A DNA stretch of 44,333 nt, from positions 1 to 44,333 of the forward strand of contig CAZYPV010000020.1 of assembly GCA_964649515.1 (NCBI GenBank), written 5' to 3'. Shown here piece by piece: positions 26,133 through 34,839 of the stretch. The DNA comes from CALKGK01 sp964649515. GTDB lineage: Bacteria > Bacteroidota > Bacteroidia > Flavobacteriales_D > Sanyastnellaceae. Below the pieces are notes generated by a model. It saw only the letters and a program-made list of their open reading frames with translations. It ran no database searches and was not told the origin of the DNA. The translations under genes were made by a program, and so were the position numbers. Position 1 is the stretch's first letter, and each line of letters starts with the position of its first letter.

Positions 26133-26534
26133 TTAGGCATGAGCCTCCACCAGTCTTTTTAGAAGATATACATCCAGCGGTTTTTCAAGTACTTTGAGGA
26201 TCGCTGGATTTTTTTCTGCTCGTTCAATATCGTTACGATCGATGCTGGATGAAAGCATAAACACCTTCAAGCTGTTCAAAAGACTCTCGGGAAGTTCCAT
26301 GATTTTCTCAAGGCATTCGAATCCACCCATCGTTGGCATTTGGATATCGAGCAGGAGGATGTTGGTCTTTTCTAACAGAGAAGAGTGATCTTCTTCGAGA
26401 AAGTGCAATACATCTCTACCTGAATTGAAGGAAGTGATGTTCTGGCTAAAATTGGCCAGTTTCAGTAGTTTTGAATTGACAACGATATCGATATCATTGT
26501 CGTCTACCAAGATGATGTGAAGTTCTTTTGACAT
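26133..26534 (-). CDS. Single-domain response regulator (CheY-like)
   Basis: The 133-residue protein is a receiver domain with acidic pocket D11/D12, phosphoacceptor D63 (LLLDIQMP), S/T at MLSSS (about 94-96) and K118 (LEKP), so it is competent for phosphorylation. There is no output domain. Its ATG overlaps the stop of the upstream receiver-kinase by one base (TAATG), so translation is coupled. It is the last gene of the five-gene operon starting at 32774 and likely accepts phosphate from one of the two kinases upstream. Such stand-alone receivers act by binding a partner protein. Confidence 0.92.
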   Translation of the reverse strand: MSKELHIILVDDNDIDIVVNSKLLKLANFSQNITSFNSGRDVLHFLEEDHSSLLEKTNILLLDIQMPTMGGFECLEKIMELPESLLNSLKVFMLSSSIDRNDIERAEKNPAILKVLEKPLDVYLLKRLVEAHA

Positions 26535-27625
26535 TAGTTTTTCGGAATGATGATCAAAAATTTGCTTCCAGAACCAATGTTGGAATCGACCTTAATCGTT
26601 CCCCCCATTCTTTCGGAAGCTTCTTTTGCAATGTACAACCCAATTCCCGATCCGTTGTTATCTTCTGTAATTCGATAGAACATATCGTAGATGCGAGGCA
26701 GGAGCTCTTCTTCGATACCTATTCCATTGTCTTCACAGGAGATTACGAGGTTATTGTCATCGGATTGCACGGTCAGTTTAATAAATGGATCAGGTTTTGT
26801 GCGGTCTCTAAACTTGATGGCATTGGAGACGAAGTTGTTGAGTACCATCTTCAGTCTCATTTCATCGAGGCTAAAGCTGCCTTCTGCCTGAATATCTTTA
26901 ATGAAGCGCACATCTGAGGCTCCATCGAAATGTCTATAATTGCTCACAATTTCATCAAACATCAAATCGAAATTCACATTGGCCAAGAGTTGACCATTTT
27001 TCATGTTTTGATGGTAATTGATGAGGTTTTGCACGAAGAGGTCGAGTTTTCCTACGGTCTTCTCAATCATGTGCAGGTATTCTTTGGCTGAACCTTCCAC
27101 GCCCTCTGCTCGGGCAAGTTTCAAAATACCTAAGATGCTCACCAAGGGGGCTCTCAAATCGTGTGAAGCGCTGTAAACCAACTTTTCCAGCTCGCTGTAG
27201 GCCTTTTCTAGCTCTTGGTTTTTTACCTGAAGTTGACGTTTGGAGTCAAAAAGCTCAAAAGCGTTGTTGATTGTGATGCGCAGTTCTTGTTCATTCCATG
27301 GTTTTGAAATGTAGCGATACACTTGACCTTTGTTGATGGAGTCGATCACCGCTTCGATATCCGCGTAGCCTGTGAGGAGCATACGGATGGGGTCTGGAAA
27401 ATCGGGAATGATCATTTCAAAGAACTCTACACCACTGATGTTGGGCATCTTTTGATCTGAGATGACCACATGAATATCGTTTTCGGTTAAGATTTGAACG
27501 GCTTCACTTGCTGAGGTGGTGGTGAAAACCTTGAATTCGCGGCGAAAGCTCGCTTTGAAAGAGGTTAAATTGTTCTCTTCATCGTCCAAATAAAGGACGT
27601 TTACCTTGTGCTTATCGTTTCCCAT
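26534..27625 (-). CDS. Hybrid receiver-histidine kinase (REC-HisKA-HATPase)
   Basis: The 363-residue cytoplasmic protein has an N-terminal receiver (1-125) with D14/D15, phosphoacceptor D57 (VISDQKMP), T86 region and K108 (ISKPW). A short coiled coil (about 128-150), an H-box (SASHDLRAP, H155) and a HATPase domain with N-box (NNFVSNAIKF), G1 (DNGIGI) and G2 (GSGIGLYIAKE) follow. All catalytic motifs are intact. Putting the receiver before the kinase suggests that kinase activity is set by phosphorylation from an upstream kinase, plausibly the 7TMR-DISM kinase encoded 14 nt upstream. There are no membrane segments. It is paralogous to the pseudo-receiver at 32915-33388. Confidence 0.93.
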   Translation of the reverse strand: MGNDKHKVNVLYLDDEENNLTSFKASFRREFKVFTTTSASEAVQILTENDIHVVISDQKMPNISGVEFFEMIIPDFPDPIRMLLTGYADIEAVIDSINKGQVYRYISKPWNEQELRITINNAFELFDSKRQLQVKNQELEKAYSELEKLVYSASHDLRAPLVSILGILKLARAEGVEGSAKEYLHMIEKTVGKLDLFVQNLINYHQNMKNGQLLANVNFDLMFDEIVSNYRHFDGASDVRFIKDIQAEGSFSLDEMRLKMVLNNFVSNAIKFRDRTKPDPFIKLTVQSDDNNLVISCEDNGIGIEEELLPRIYDMFYRITEDNNGSGIGLYIAKEASERMGGTIKVDSNIGSGSKFLIIIPKN

Positions 27626-27639
27626 TAGTTAGTGTTAGA

Positions 27640-29814
27640 TCATAAAGATCGAGACAAAGTTAAAAGAAATTCAGTGCCTTCCCCTAAGGTAGAATTTACT
27701 TCAATCTTTCCTTTGTGATCATTCATGATACCGAGCACGATTGAAAGTCCCAAGCCTGTTCCCTCTCCTACCTCCTTTGTGGTGAAGAAAGGATCAAAGA
27801 TTTTGGACTTGGTTTTTTCATCCATCCCCACTCCATTGTCTGAAATTCGAATATAAACGAAGTTATCATCATGAGAACTATTGATTTGCACAATTTTTTC
27901 CTCTTTCCCGTTTTTCTTGGTGGCTTGAGCGGCATTGGTGATGATGTTCATGAACACTTGGTTCAATTTTCCTGGGTAGCAATTGATTTTTGGTAGGTCT
28001 TCGTCGAAGTTTCGTTCAACAATGACCGCCCCATCGATGGCACTCTTCACCACAATGAGTGTGGAATCAAGGCATTCATTCACGTCGGCTCTTTTCAAAG
28101 CATCCTCATCCAAGCGCGAGAACACCCTTAATCCTTTCACAATGGTTGCTGTGCGGTTGGCACCTTCTTCAATTCCGTTGAGCAGGGATGAAATTTCTTC
28201 TTTAATGAAGGGCAGTTCAATATCTTCTTTGAGTTCTTCAATTTCCTCAAAAGCGCGTTTCAAGTCTTGATCTTCTGGCTTGAGTTTTTCGTAAGCGTTG
28301 AGCACTTCAAAAACATCATCCAAATCCCTTCTCAGCGGCATTACGTTGGAGCTTACGAAGTTGATGGGATTGTTCAGCTCGTGTGCAATCCCGGCAGTCA
28401 TCTGACCCAAACTTGCCATTTTTTCGGCATCTACGAGTTGAGATTGTGCCTCCTTGAGGTTGGAAAGCGTGGTATTGAGCTCGTTGTTACTTTCCTCCAA
28501 TTCCTTTGTTCTGTTCTCGACCTTTGCCTCAAGAATGATGTTTTGCTCACGCACCATGCGTTCATTTTCTTCGATGGCGAGAAGTCTGGCAGCCTGCTCT
28601 TGGTCTTTCTCTTTTTTCAATTGGTTGATTCTATCTGCTAGGGCGAATGAAAGTAAGATTACCTCGAGTGCAGACCCTAACACCATACCATTGTAGGTGA
28701 ACCAACTGTATTCGAGGATTCCGTAATCTTTTGCCACAAAGGCACAAACTCCCAAAAGGAAGCTGCTCCAAGAAAGGAGGAAGAATTTTGCATCTCGGTA
28801 ACCTTGAAGTGCCAGCCGAGTAGCCACTACAATCATGAATACCGCCAAGAGCATTGCATTGAATTGGATGATTTGGTAGCTCAAGTTGTGGTATTCAAAA
28901 ATCGCCAAGAAGGTTGCAATGAAGTAAATCGCGACAAAAATTTTGAACCCACGATCGAGCATTGGAGTACGCTGATTTGTCCTCAAGAAGTACCGCATAA
29001 AAACCACCGCAAAGACACCAGAAAATGCCCCAAAAAAGTAAGTAGCAAAGACGGCCAAATCTGGAACATTGGGGTAAACCAAGGGAAAGAGGTATCCGAG
29101 GTAGTTCGCTTGAGTAAGACCAACCACCACGATGTAGAACACATAAAGGAGGTAGGACCGGTCTCGCGTGCTGAAGTACACAAAGATGTTGTAGAGCATC
29201 ATCACCAAGAAAATACCGGCATAGATCCCGAAGAACAAGGTTTGATCAAACAGGGCTTCTTGATAGCTCACACGTTCAAAAATCTTCAAGGGCATGGCCA
29301 CCTGGTCTCCGCTTTTTGTTCGGATATAGATGCTTGCGTTTTCGTTTTTTTCAAGGGTGAAGGGAAAGATGAAGTTGACGCTTTCTTTGTACCATTCCGC
29401 GGCGTTCACGCTGAGCCCGGCATCCAATTGATCCATCACTACACCGTCCTTCACCAAAAAAAAGCTCACTTCCGCGAGGGTAGGTTGCGACAACTCCAAT
29501 AGATATTCCTGAGCGGCATCTGTATTGTTTACCTCCACTTTGGCCCAATGGGCATAATCTGAAACGAAGAAATTGGGAACGGGAACATCGGATGCAACAA
29601 AATCGTTACGTTTAATGATGTCTTGAATGCTTAAATCTGCCGACTGTTTTTCAAGCAAAAGGATGTGTTCTCCAAGAAACGAACCTTGTGCATTCTTCTC
29701 ATTAACATCCAATGCGCTCAATGAGGAATGGAAGATGAGCAAGAACAAAAAGACGCTGATCTGTTTACCCCAGCTTGAACTGATTTCCTTGACTTGGGAG
29801 TTCCCTGTATTCAT
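27640..29814 (-). CDS. 7TMR-DISM sensor histidine kinase
   Basis: The 724-residue protein has a signal peptide and a periplasmic 7TMR-DISMED2 jelly-roll domain (about 40-185, with YAHWAKVEVNN). Seven membrane helices follow (about 195-395), then a coiled coil (about 400-465), HisKA with H478 (GIAHELNNPINF) and a HATPase domain with DNGVGM and GTGLGLSIV. DISM receptors are thought to sense small ligands through the extracellular domain. The ATG at 29814 overlaps the 3' end of the acyltransferase gene by 50 bp, so expression of sensor and putative signal-making enzyme is tightly linked. The kinase motifs are complete. The ligand is unknown. Confidence 0.93.
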   Translation of the reverse strand: MNTGNSQVKEISSSWGKQISVFLFLLIFHSSLSALDVNEKNAQGSFLGEHILLLEKQSADLSIQDIIKRNDFVASDVPVPNFFVSDYAHWAKVEVNNTDAAQEYLLELSQPTLAEVSFFLVKDGVVMDQLDAGLSVNAAEWYKESVNFIFPFTLEKNENASIYIRTKSGDQVAMPLKIFERVSYQEALFDQTLFFGIYAGIFLVMMLYNIFVYFSTRDRSYLLYVFYIVVVGLTQANYLGYLFPLVYPNVPDLAVFATYFFGAFSGVFAVVFMRYFLRTNQRTPMLDRGFKIFVAIYFIATFLAIFEYHNLSYQIIQFNAMLLAVFMIVVATRLALQGYRDAKFFLLSWSSFLLGVCAFVAKDYGILEYSWFTYNGMVLGSALEVILLSFALADRINQLKKEKDQEQAARLLAIEENERMVREQNIILEAKVENRTKELEESNNELNTTLSNLKEAQSQLVDAEKMASLGQMTAGIAHELNNPINFVSSNVMPLRRDLDDVFEVLNAYEKLKPEDQDLKRAFEEIEELKEDIELPFIKEEISSLLNGIEEGANRTATIVKGLRVFSRLDEDALKRADVNECLDSTLIVVKSAIDGAVIVERNFDEDLPKINCYPGKLNQVFMNIITNAAQATKKNGKEEKIVQINSSHDDNFVYIRISDNGVGMDEKTKSKIFDPFFTTKEVGEGTGLGLSIVLGIMNDHKGKIEVNSTLGEGTEFLLTLSRSL

Positions 29815-30481
29815 AAGTAATGGTAAAGTTATAGCCCGTAGGAGATTTCAGTACAACGTCGAAATCATGTTCTCTGAGCGTCATCATGTGTTTTCTTACT
29901 TCTTCTTCACAGTCAGGCATGCCCACAACATCCTCGAGCACCAACATTCTCGCCTTGTACTCTGGGGTTGGGTAGCTAAAGAGCCCGTTATCTCCAATGG
30001 AGCGTACCGTTTTGAACCCCACATTCTCTACCATCTTTACGGTGTATTCTGCACAAATGGTTACCAAAGTCTCAATACCTACCAGAGGACACAAGGCAAT
30101 TGCTGCGTGAAACAGTAATTTACTCACCCCTTGTTTCGCATAATCAGCACTGTTCCACAAGGCGCAAATCTCTGCTGTTTTGTATTTCGGATAGCTGTTC
30201 ACGATTTCATCCACCCTTTCGTCCAGATAAGAAATGGCTGTTTGCACGGGAAGTTTGTAGCCTTGATATACCGTTTGAAGGCGAATTCCGCCAATCACCT
30301 GTCCTTCCAAATTTTTAGCGCTGATCACATACATCCCCGGATGCGTGAACCATTGCAAATTATTGGTGGTGATGTTGGTGATTTTATATTTCTGAAGCAC
30401 AGCAACGTGTCCGCGGGCAAATTCCTCGCAGCCTTCTTTGTATTCATTGGCTTTGAAACCGGCGAACCTAACTTTCTCCAT
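29765..30481 (-). CDS. GNAT-fold acyltransferase, LuxI/FeeM-like
   Basis: The 238-residue protein has the single-domain acyltransferase pattern seen in N-acyl amino acid and acyl-homoserine-lactone synthases. There is a hydrophobic strand with GGIRLQT (about 65-71), the acidic strand AEICALWNSADYAKQGVSKLLFHAA (about 104-130) and the terminal MVENVGFKTV. An acyl-CoA or acyl-ACP donor is likely, but donor and acceptor are inferred, not seen. The start is ATG at 30481, overlapping the upstream ThiF-nitroreductase gene by 14 bp; an in-frame TTG at 30487 is less likely. The 3' end overlaps the 7TMR-DISM kinase gene by 50 bp. An ordinary GNAT acetyltransferase remains the alternative. Confidence 0.72.
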   Translation of the reverse strand: MEKVRFAGFKANEYKEGCEEFARGHVAVLQKYKITNITTNNLQWFTHPGMYVISAKNLEGQVIGGIRLQTVYQGYKLPVQTAISYLDERVDEIVNSYPKYKTAEICALWNSADYAKQGVSKLLFHAAIALCPLVGIETLVTICAEYTVKMVENVGFKTVRSIGDNGLFSYPTPEYKARMLVLEDVVGMPDCEEEVRKHMMTLREHDFDVVLKSPTGYNFTITYEYRELPSQGNQFKLG

Positions 30482-32774
30482 AGACAAAATCTTTGAGGTC
30501 TATTCTTTGGGAGGTGCTTCCTTGTTCGAGGGAAGAACGAAAGAGTCGGGTTAAGAACACCGGACGGTCATGAGCTTCAAGTTGGTACTCATTTGCCAGC
30601 ATTTCGCGAGATTCACTCACCAGTTTGTGCAAGTAGGGGAATTCTACTTTGAATTTATCATCTTTAGCTAGCGGACCCAAGAATACTGGAGAAGTAAAGG
30701 GGTGCACAGCGATTTGGTGTTTGGCACAAAGGAGCCAAATGTACATCACCGCTTTTCCTCCAATGTACAGCGCATTTTCCATGTTTTGATCTACGGTGAT
30801 CAAGCTCATGGCATCGGAATCCATTACTTTTTCACGGGTAAGTTTCCCCAGTGCGCCGCCTCGTTCCCACTGATTGAGAAGTTTAACCACCGCAGGATCA
30901 CTCACCAATTCTAGCCCTACCCTATTTTTGAGGTCGAGCATCAAGTCGTTCACTGCAATTCCACGTTTGTCTTCCTTGCTGTAGGCCAATTCGTGCATGA
31001 AGAGTTCTTTGTGCATCTCTTGGTTGAGGAAACGTGCCATGTCTGCTTGTTCGATACTTGAGCACACCACTGAAATTTCTTTTGGATCTTTTCGATGAAT
31101 CATTTTCACTCCAGGGAAGTGTTGAAGTAAATCATCCACATCTGTTTGGAAGGCTTTAAAATCTGCTTCTGAGATGGGTGTTTTTCGCTCATCTCTTTGG
31201 GTTGACCGCAAGTCCAACAGCGGGGCGTAGGCAGCTTTCCAAGTGGACGTTTCCCCTCGTTGTTTCAAACTTACCCAAGCCATGAAGCCTTCGTTTGTTT
31301 CCACAATGTGTTCTTCTTGCAAGAGGTATTTTTCTGCAATGAGTGCTTCAAAGTTGGCCACCAAAACACCGAGGTTGACCTTTCCGAGGTGGTTTTCTTT
31401 ATTGGTGAGCGAGTTGAGATCACAAGTAGCAAAAAAGTAGAAAACACCATCTTCGTAGTGGGCTTTCCAAGGTTGTGTATTTCCAGACGAAGGTGCTTTT
31501 CTCAATTCCTCGAAGTAATTCAAGGCCATTTTTTCATCCAAGAAAACGCGTTCAGGGGATGGGGTAATGTCGAGTTGTTCCAGCCCCAGCAGCAATTCAT
31601 CTTCTTCCTCCGTTCTTTTCATGATTGAGGGATTCTCTACTGCTTGAAGGTCTACCGCTTTTTCCCTTGACGTTAATTCTTCCAAGTCGATTCTAAATCT
31701 ACCCGACCCTTGATCTGCATCGAGGAGGATTCTTCGAGTGACATCAGCACCCAGCGCACCACCCAGTGTAACCGCTGAAGCCAATTGAGGCCAAGTTCGA
31801 ATGCTTGTCCCCACCTCTGCCATCGACGCTTTAAGGCGCTTGCTTAATGTTCGTGGGTCGATCATGGGAAGGAGGTAAGGAATCTTATCTTCGTAGGTTC
31901 CTAAATTCTTCACTTCACTGTAATCCACATCACCGATGAGTCCGTGCAACAGCGGATAATTTTCTTCTTCATCAAAACGCTCCACATCCAAAGTTCCTCG
32001 GTCAGACATGTCCATAACCACCGGAATTCTCATGGCTTTTGCCTTTTCTCTCAATAGGATTTTGATGTCCAAACCGTCACATTCATCGATAACGAGGTCG
32101 AGTGGGGCAGCTTTTCCATTCAAGCCCATGAATTCATCGATGTTTGCTTCGGTGATCCCATCGGCGAAGACCTCTACTTTGAGGAAGGGGTCTATTTCGG
32201 CGATTTCTCGTGCAACGATGGTGGTTTTTGGCAGTCCTAAAGTATGAACACCCGTTCGAATACGGTTGAGGTTGGTGAGTTCGAGTTCATCAAAATCGGC
32301 AATTCGAAGTTCTCCAAAACCGCGTTCCATGGCCATGGTGAGCGAAACGGATTGCCCCACGGACAAGCCCACCACCCCTATTCGCTTTTGGGACAGGAGC
32401 GTTTGCTCTTCATGGGTGATTTTGTATTTGTTGCGGTTGGTTCTCACCTCCGCAAATTCTTCTTCATCCAAGAGGTGTACCATGGTTCTGAGCCAAGGGT
32501 AATATACCCAAACCCCATAAGTATCGAGGTCTCTTCCATTGAGATGGGCCTCTACCTTGGCCTTTATCTCCCAATCTTCAAGATCCCGCACGGGGTGTCT
32601 CAGTTCCATGAGTTCTGCGAGTTGACTATAAATCTCGTCAACTACTTGAATGTTTTCGTCTGCTTTGAACGAACGGATTATTTCTAGATCATCAGTGGCA
32701 TTGTACAAAAATACAGGGCGAACTGTGCTTTTTGTAAAGCCCTTCAAAGCGCTAGGTCGATCACTCTGTTTCAT
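30468..32774 (-). CDS. ThiF/E1-like adenylyltransferase fused to a nitroreductase-like domain (Rv1355c family)
   Basis: The 768-residue protein has an uncharacterised N-terminal region (1-120). An E1/ThiF adenylation domain follows (about 121-370): GLSVG nucleotide loop (136-140), DFDELELTNLNR (160-171), K183 and D233 are the usual ATP- and Mg-binding set. No CxxC zinc sites are seen and no obvious catalytic cysteine follows. The C-terminal part (about 415-768) is nitroreductase-like, with the FMN motif APSSGNTQPW (427-436) and GGKAVMYIWLLCAKHQIAVHP. The architecture matches M. tuberculosis Rv1355c (annotated MoeY), whose function is not established. It heads an operon with an acyltransferase, two kinases and a response regulator. 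Confidence 0.85.
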   Translation of the reverse strand: MKQSDRPSALKGFTKSTVRPVFLYNATDDLEIIRSFKADENIQVVDEIYSQLAELMELRHPVRDLEDWEIKAKVEAHLNGRDLDTYGVWVYYPWLRTMVHLLDEEEFAEVRTNRNKYKITHEEQTLLSQKRIGVVGLSVGQSVSLTMAMERGFGELRIADFDELELTNLNRIRTGVHTLGLPKTTIVAREIAEIDPFLKVEVFADGITEANIDEFMGLNGKAAPLDLVIDECDGLDIKILLREKAKAMRIPVVMDMSDRGTLDVERFDEEENYPLLHGLIGDVDYSEVKNLGTYEDKIPYLLPMIDPRTLSKRLKASMAEVGTSIRTWPQLASAVTLGGALGADVTRRILLDADQGSGRFRIDLEELTSREKAVDLQAVENPSIMKRTEEEDELLLGLEQLDITPSPERVFLDEKMALNYFEELRKAPSSGNTQPWKAHYEDGVFYFFATCDLNSLTNKENHLGKVNLGVLVANFEALIAEKYLLQEEHIVETNEGFMAWVSLKQRGETSTWKAAYAPLLDLRSTQRDERKTPISEADFKAFQTDVDDLLQHFPGVKMIHRKDPKEISVVCSSIEQADMARFLNQEMHKELFMHELAYSKEDKRGIAVNDLMLDLKNRVGLELVSDPAVVKLLNQWERGGALGKLTREKVMDSDAMSLITVDQNMENALYIGGKAVMYIWLLCAKHQIAVHPFTSPVFLGPLAKDDKFKVEFPYLHKLVSESREMLANEYQLEAHDRPVFLTRLFRSSLEQGSTSQRIDLKDFVYGES

Positions 32775-32838
32775 TTGGCTATGCTTTGTGGCTATTACGA
32801 AGATCGGACAACATCTTCAAGCATCTGTTGACTCAATG

Positions 32839-32846
32839 CAAAGTTA
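32839..32846 (-). promoter_or_regulatory. -7 element (TAACTTTG) for the five-gene signalling operon
   Basis: TAACTTTG on the minus strand matches TAnnTTTG, about 65 nt upstream of the ThiF-nitroreductase ATG in the divergent intergenic region. No clear -33 TTG at normal spacing is present, so activation by a regulator is possible. Confidence 0.45.
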
Positions 32847-32914
32847 TCAACATGAAAACCGTGAATGGGAAGTAACCTTTTTCAATTAAGGGCGTAAATG
32901 GAGGACAATAACCT

Positions 32915-33388
32915 ATGAACGCGATGAACACAAAAAGAACCACCATTCTATACTTGGATGCTAACAAAGCATCCTTAGAATCCTTTGACCATAACATGAA
33001 CAGCCACTTTAACGTGGTATTGGCCTCAACCCCGATTGACGCTTATAACGTGTTGAGAGAAGAGCACATTGATCTTGTTATTTCTGCCAAAGAAATGCCC
33101 GAAATGGATGGTATTGCTTTTTTGGAAACCATTGCCAAAGACTTTCCTAAAGTTGGAAGAATACTCAGCAGTGAGGCGGGTTCGTGGGAAGAATTGATTG
33201 CAGCAGTGAACCGAGGGAAGGTGAGTAAAATCTTACGTAGCCCTTTCAATTACAATGAAATCAAGCAAAGCATTCAAGATGCCGCGAGCCAAATCATGGC
33301 TAGTTTGGAAAAAGACCAGCTTTTGGAACAGTTGGAACGACAAAATCAGCAGTTTGAATTCATTTTACGTCAGCGACTCCTCTCCTAG
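32915..33388 (+). CDS. Degenerate receiver (pseudo-receiver) protein
   Basis: The 157-residue protein aligns along its whole receiver domain with that of the hybrid kinase at 26534-27625 (LYLD, ..VIS..MP..G, AVNRGKVSKI..PFN). However, the phosphoacceptor Asp is Ala (A58 in VISAKEMP), the acidic pair is D15/A16, and the conserved Lys is replaced by Ser (S109 in RSPF). It should not be phosphorylated. A C-terminal helix (about 125-155) may dimerise or contact the kinase encoded next. GGAGG lies 9 nt before the ATG, a stronger ribosome-binding site than most here. It is divergent from the ThiF-nitroreductase operon and upstream of the PAS kinase gene. Confidence 0.85.
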   Translation: MNAMNTKRTTILYLDANKASLESFDHNMNSHFNVVLASTPIDAYNVLREEHIDLVISAKEMPEMDGIAFLETIAKDFPKVGRILSSEAGSWEELIAAVNRGKVSKILRSPFNYNEIKQSIQDAASQIMASLEKDQLLEQLERQNQQFEFILRQRLLS

Positions 33389-33438
33389 CATCAACTTAGC
33401 AGCTTCTTCACTATCTTGCTGCCGTGAAGTATAAGAAC

Positions 33439-34839
33439 ATGGACATCAAGGTGGACTCTGGAAAAAACTCCTATTGGGTAGTCAATTTCAGCAAACAAAA
33501 GTTGATCATGATCTCCCATCCCGAAGATGGAAATCTACGTCCGACCGGAGAAGGTGGTAAACGTCTTTCTCGTGAGATGATAGAATTCATGGGATTGAAA
33601 CGCTTTGCAGCCGTTCACACTCGGGAAGAGGCAAAACAAATTTCAAGAGTATTCCCTTACCGCAGCAGTGGGAAACAATTTTGGGTGAAGAGCACCATTA
33701 CTGTATCTCGCCGTTTGCACGAAGTTTACATTACGGGAGTGACGGGCATCATCAAAGAAGGAGCCGCGCCGCTTGAACAATACACGGAAGTTCTGAGCAG
33801 GGAATATCAGTTCATCAAGAACTTAGCCATCCCTTGTTTTATTTGTGATGAATCTGGAAGCATTCTTGTGAGCAACAGTTCCGTTCAGAAACAGCTCAAG
33901 AAGCGGGCCAGTAGCGTATTCAGCACTCCACTCTTACAACTTTTTGAAGTCCAAAGTGAGGCCCCTCGATTTCATTTAAAGCAGACCTCCAGTTTTGTAG
34001 GTGTTTTTAGCGATAAGTACAAGAACAAACTTCAATTTCACATCACCACAACCCCCTTCATCAGCGAAGGAACCTTGTACCACATGGTGCACTGCTTGAA
34101 CCAAAGCAAGGAGGATCAAATTGACCACACCATTGATGAACTCAGTGAACAAATCAAACAACTTGTTCACTTGCGGGAGAAGCTTCTTTCGCGGGCAAAC
34201 CATCAATTGAAAGCTCCCATCAATCGAATATTAGGACTTGCCCAGATCATGGAAAAGGAATTGCAAGACGAAGAAGCATTGGAGTATGTGGACATGATCA
34301 AAATCAGTGCCCAGCGCCTTCTGGAAACCGCACGAGGCATGATTGAAACCGCAAAACTGGAAGTGCATGATCTAAATAATGAGTTCGAATCGGTATCCAT
34401 CGACGCCATTTTGGAAGATATTGGTCACACCTTAGAGCGTGAAGTAGCTCAGAAAGATTTGAAATTTGAGCTCAAACGACTTTTGGACAATGCCTATTTG
34501 CTGGGCGATCGGTTCCTCATTGGAGAATGCATTCGAATTGCCGTGAGCAATGCGGTTCAACACACGAAGGATGGAAAAATCAGCATCGAAATTCTACAAC
34601 CCTCTTCAGAAGAAGTGAGCATCAGCATTTTGGATACTGGCAAAAGTTTTGAGCAAGTGCCCGCCAGCGGAAAATTGGATCGCAGCAAGACCCAAGGAAT
34701 GGCCGGTGAAGGAATCAGTCTTGAAGTGGTTGAAAAGTACCTCGAGTTTATGGGAGGTAGAATGCACGTTGCTCAGCGCAAATCTGGCGGAAATGCCGTT
34801 TACTTGCGCTTTGTTGCGGCGGCGATCAATTCAAATTGA
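33439..34839 (+). CDS. PAS-containing histidine kinase with altered H-box
   Basis: The 466-residue cytoplasmic protein has a unique N-terminal region (1-105), a PAS-like domain (about 120-215), a coiled coil and a HisKA helix with NHQLKAP. The phosphorylatable H255 is followed by Gln instead of the usual Glu/Asp. The HATPase domain retains an N-box Asn (AVSNAVQHTKDG), G1 (LDTGKS, shortened from DxGxG) and G2 (GEGISL). Autokinase activity is uncertain. The ATG at 33439 is chosen; GTG at 33424 would add five residues. It follows the pseudo-receiver by about 50 nt and probably forms an operon with it. The 3' end overlaps the convergent DUF4924 gene by 14 bp. Confidence 0.85.
   Translation: MDIKVDSGKNSYWVVNFSKQKLIMISHPEDGNLRPTGEGGKRLSREMIEFMGLKRFAAVHTREEAKQISRVFPYRSSGKQFWVKSTITVSRRLHEVYITGVTGIIKEGAAPLEQYTEVLSREYQFIKNLAIPCFICDESGSILVSNSSVQKQLKKRASSVFSTPLLQLFEVQSEAPRFHLKQTSSFVGVFSDKYKNKLQFHITTTPFISEGTLYHMVHCLNQSKEDQIDHTIDELSEQIKQLVHLREKLLSRANHQLKAPINRILGLAQIMEKELQDEEALEYVDMIKISAQRLLETARGMIETAKLEVHDLNNEFESVSIDAILEDIGHTLEREVAQKDLKFELKRLLDNAYLLGDRFLIGECIRIAVSNAVQHTKDGKISIEILQPSSEEVSISILDTGKSFEQVPASGKLDRSKTQGMAGEGISLEVVEKYLEFMGGRMHVAQRKSGGNAVYLRFVAAAINSN

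Noticed and set aside
28804..29502. 232-codon open frame antisense to the 7TMR-DISM kinase
   Set aside because: It is rich in His/Glu/Gln in the pattern of a reverse-strand shadow of membrane helices. The kinase gene is unambiguous.
26133..34839. Defence island or mobile element hypothesis for the signalling cluster
   Set aside because: No transposase, integrase, nuclease, NTPase or toxin-type genes, no flanking repeats and no tRNA are seen. The genes are two-component and biosynthetic families.
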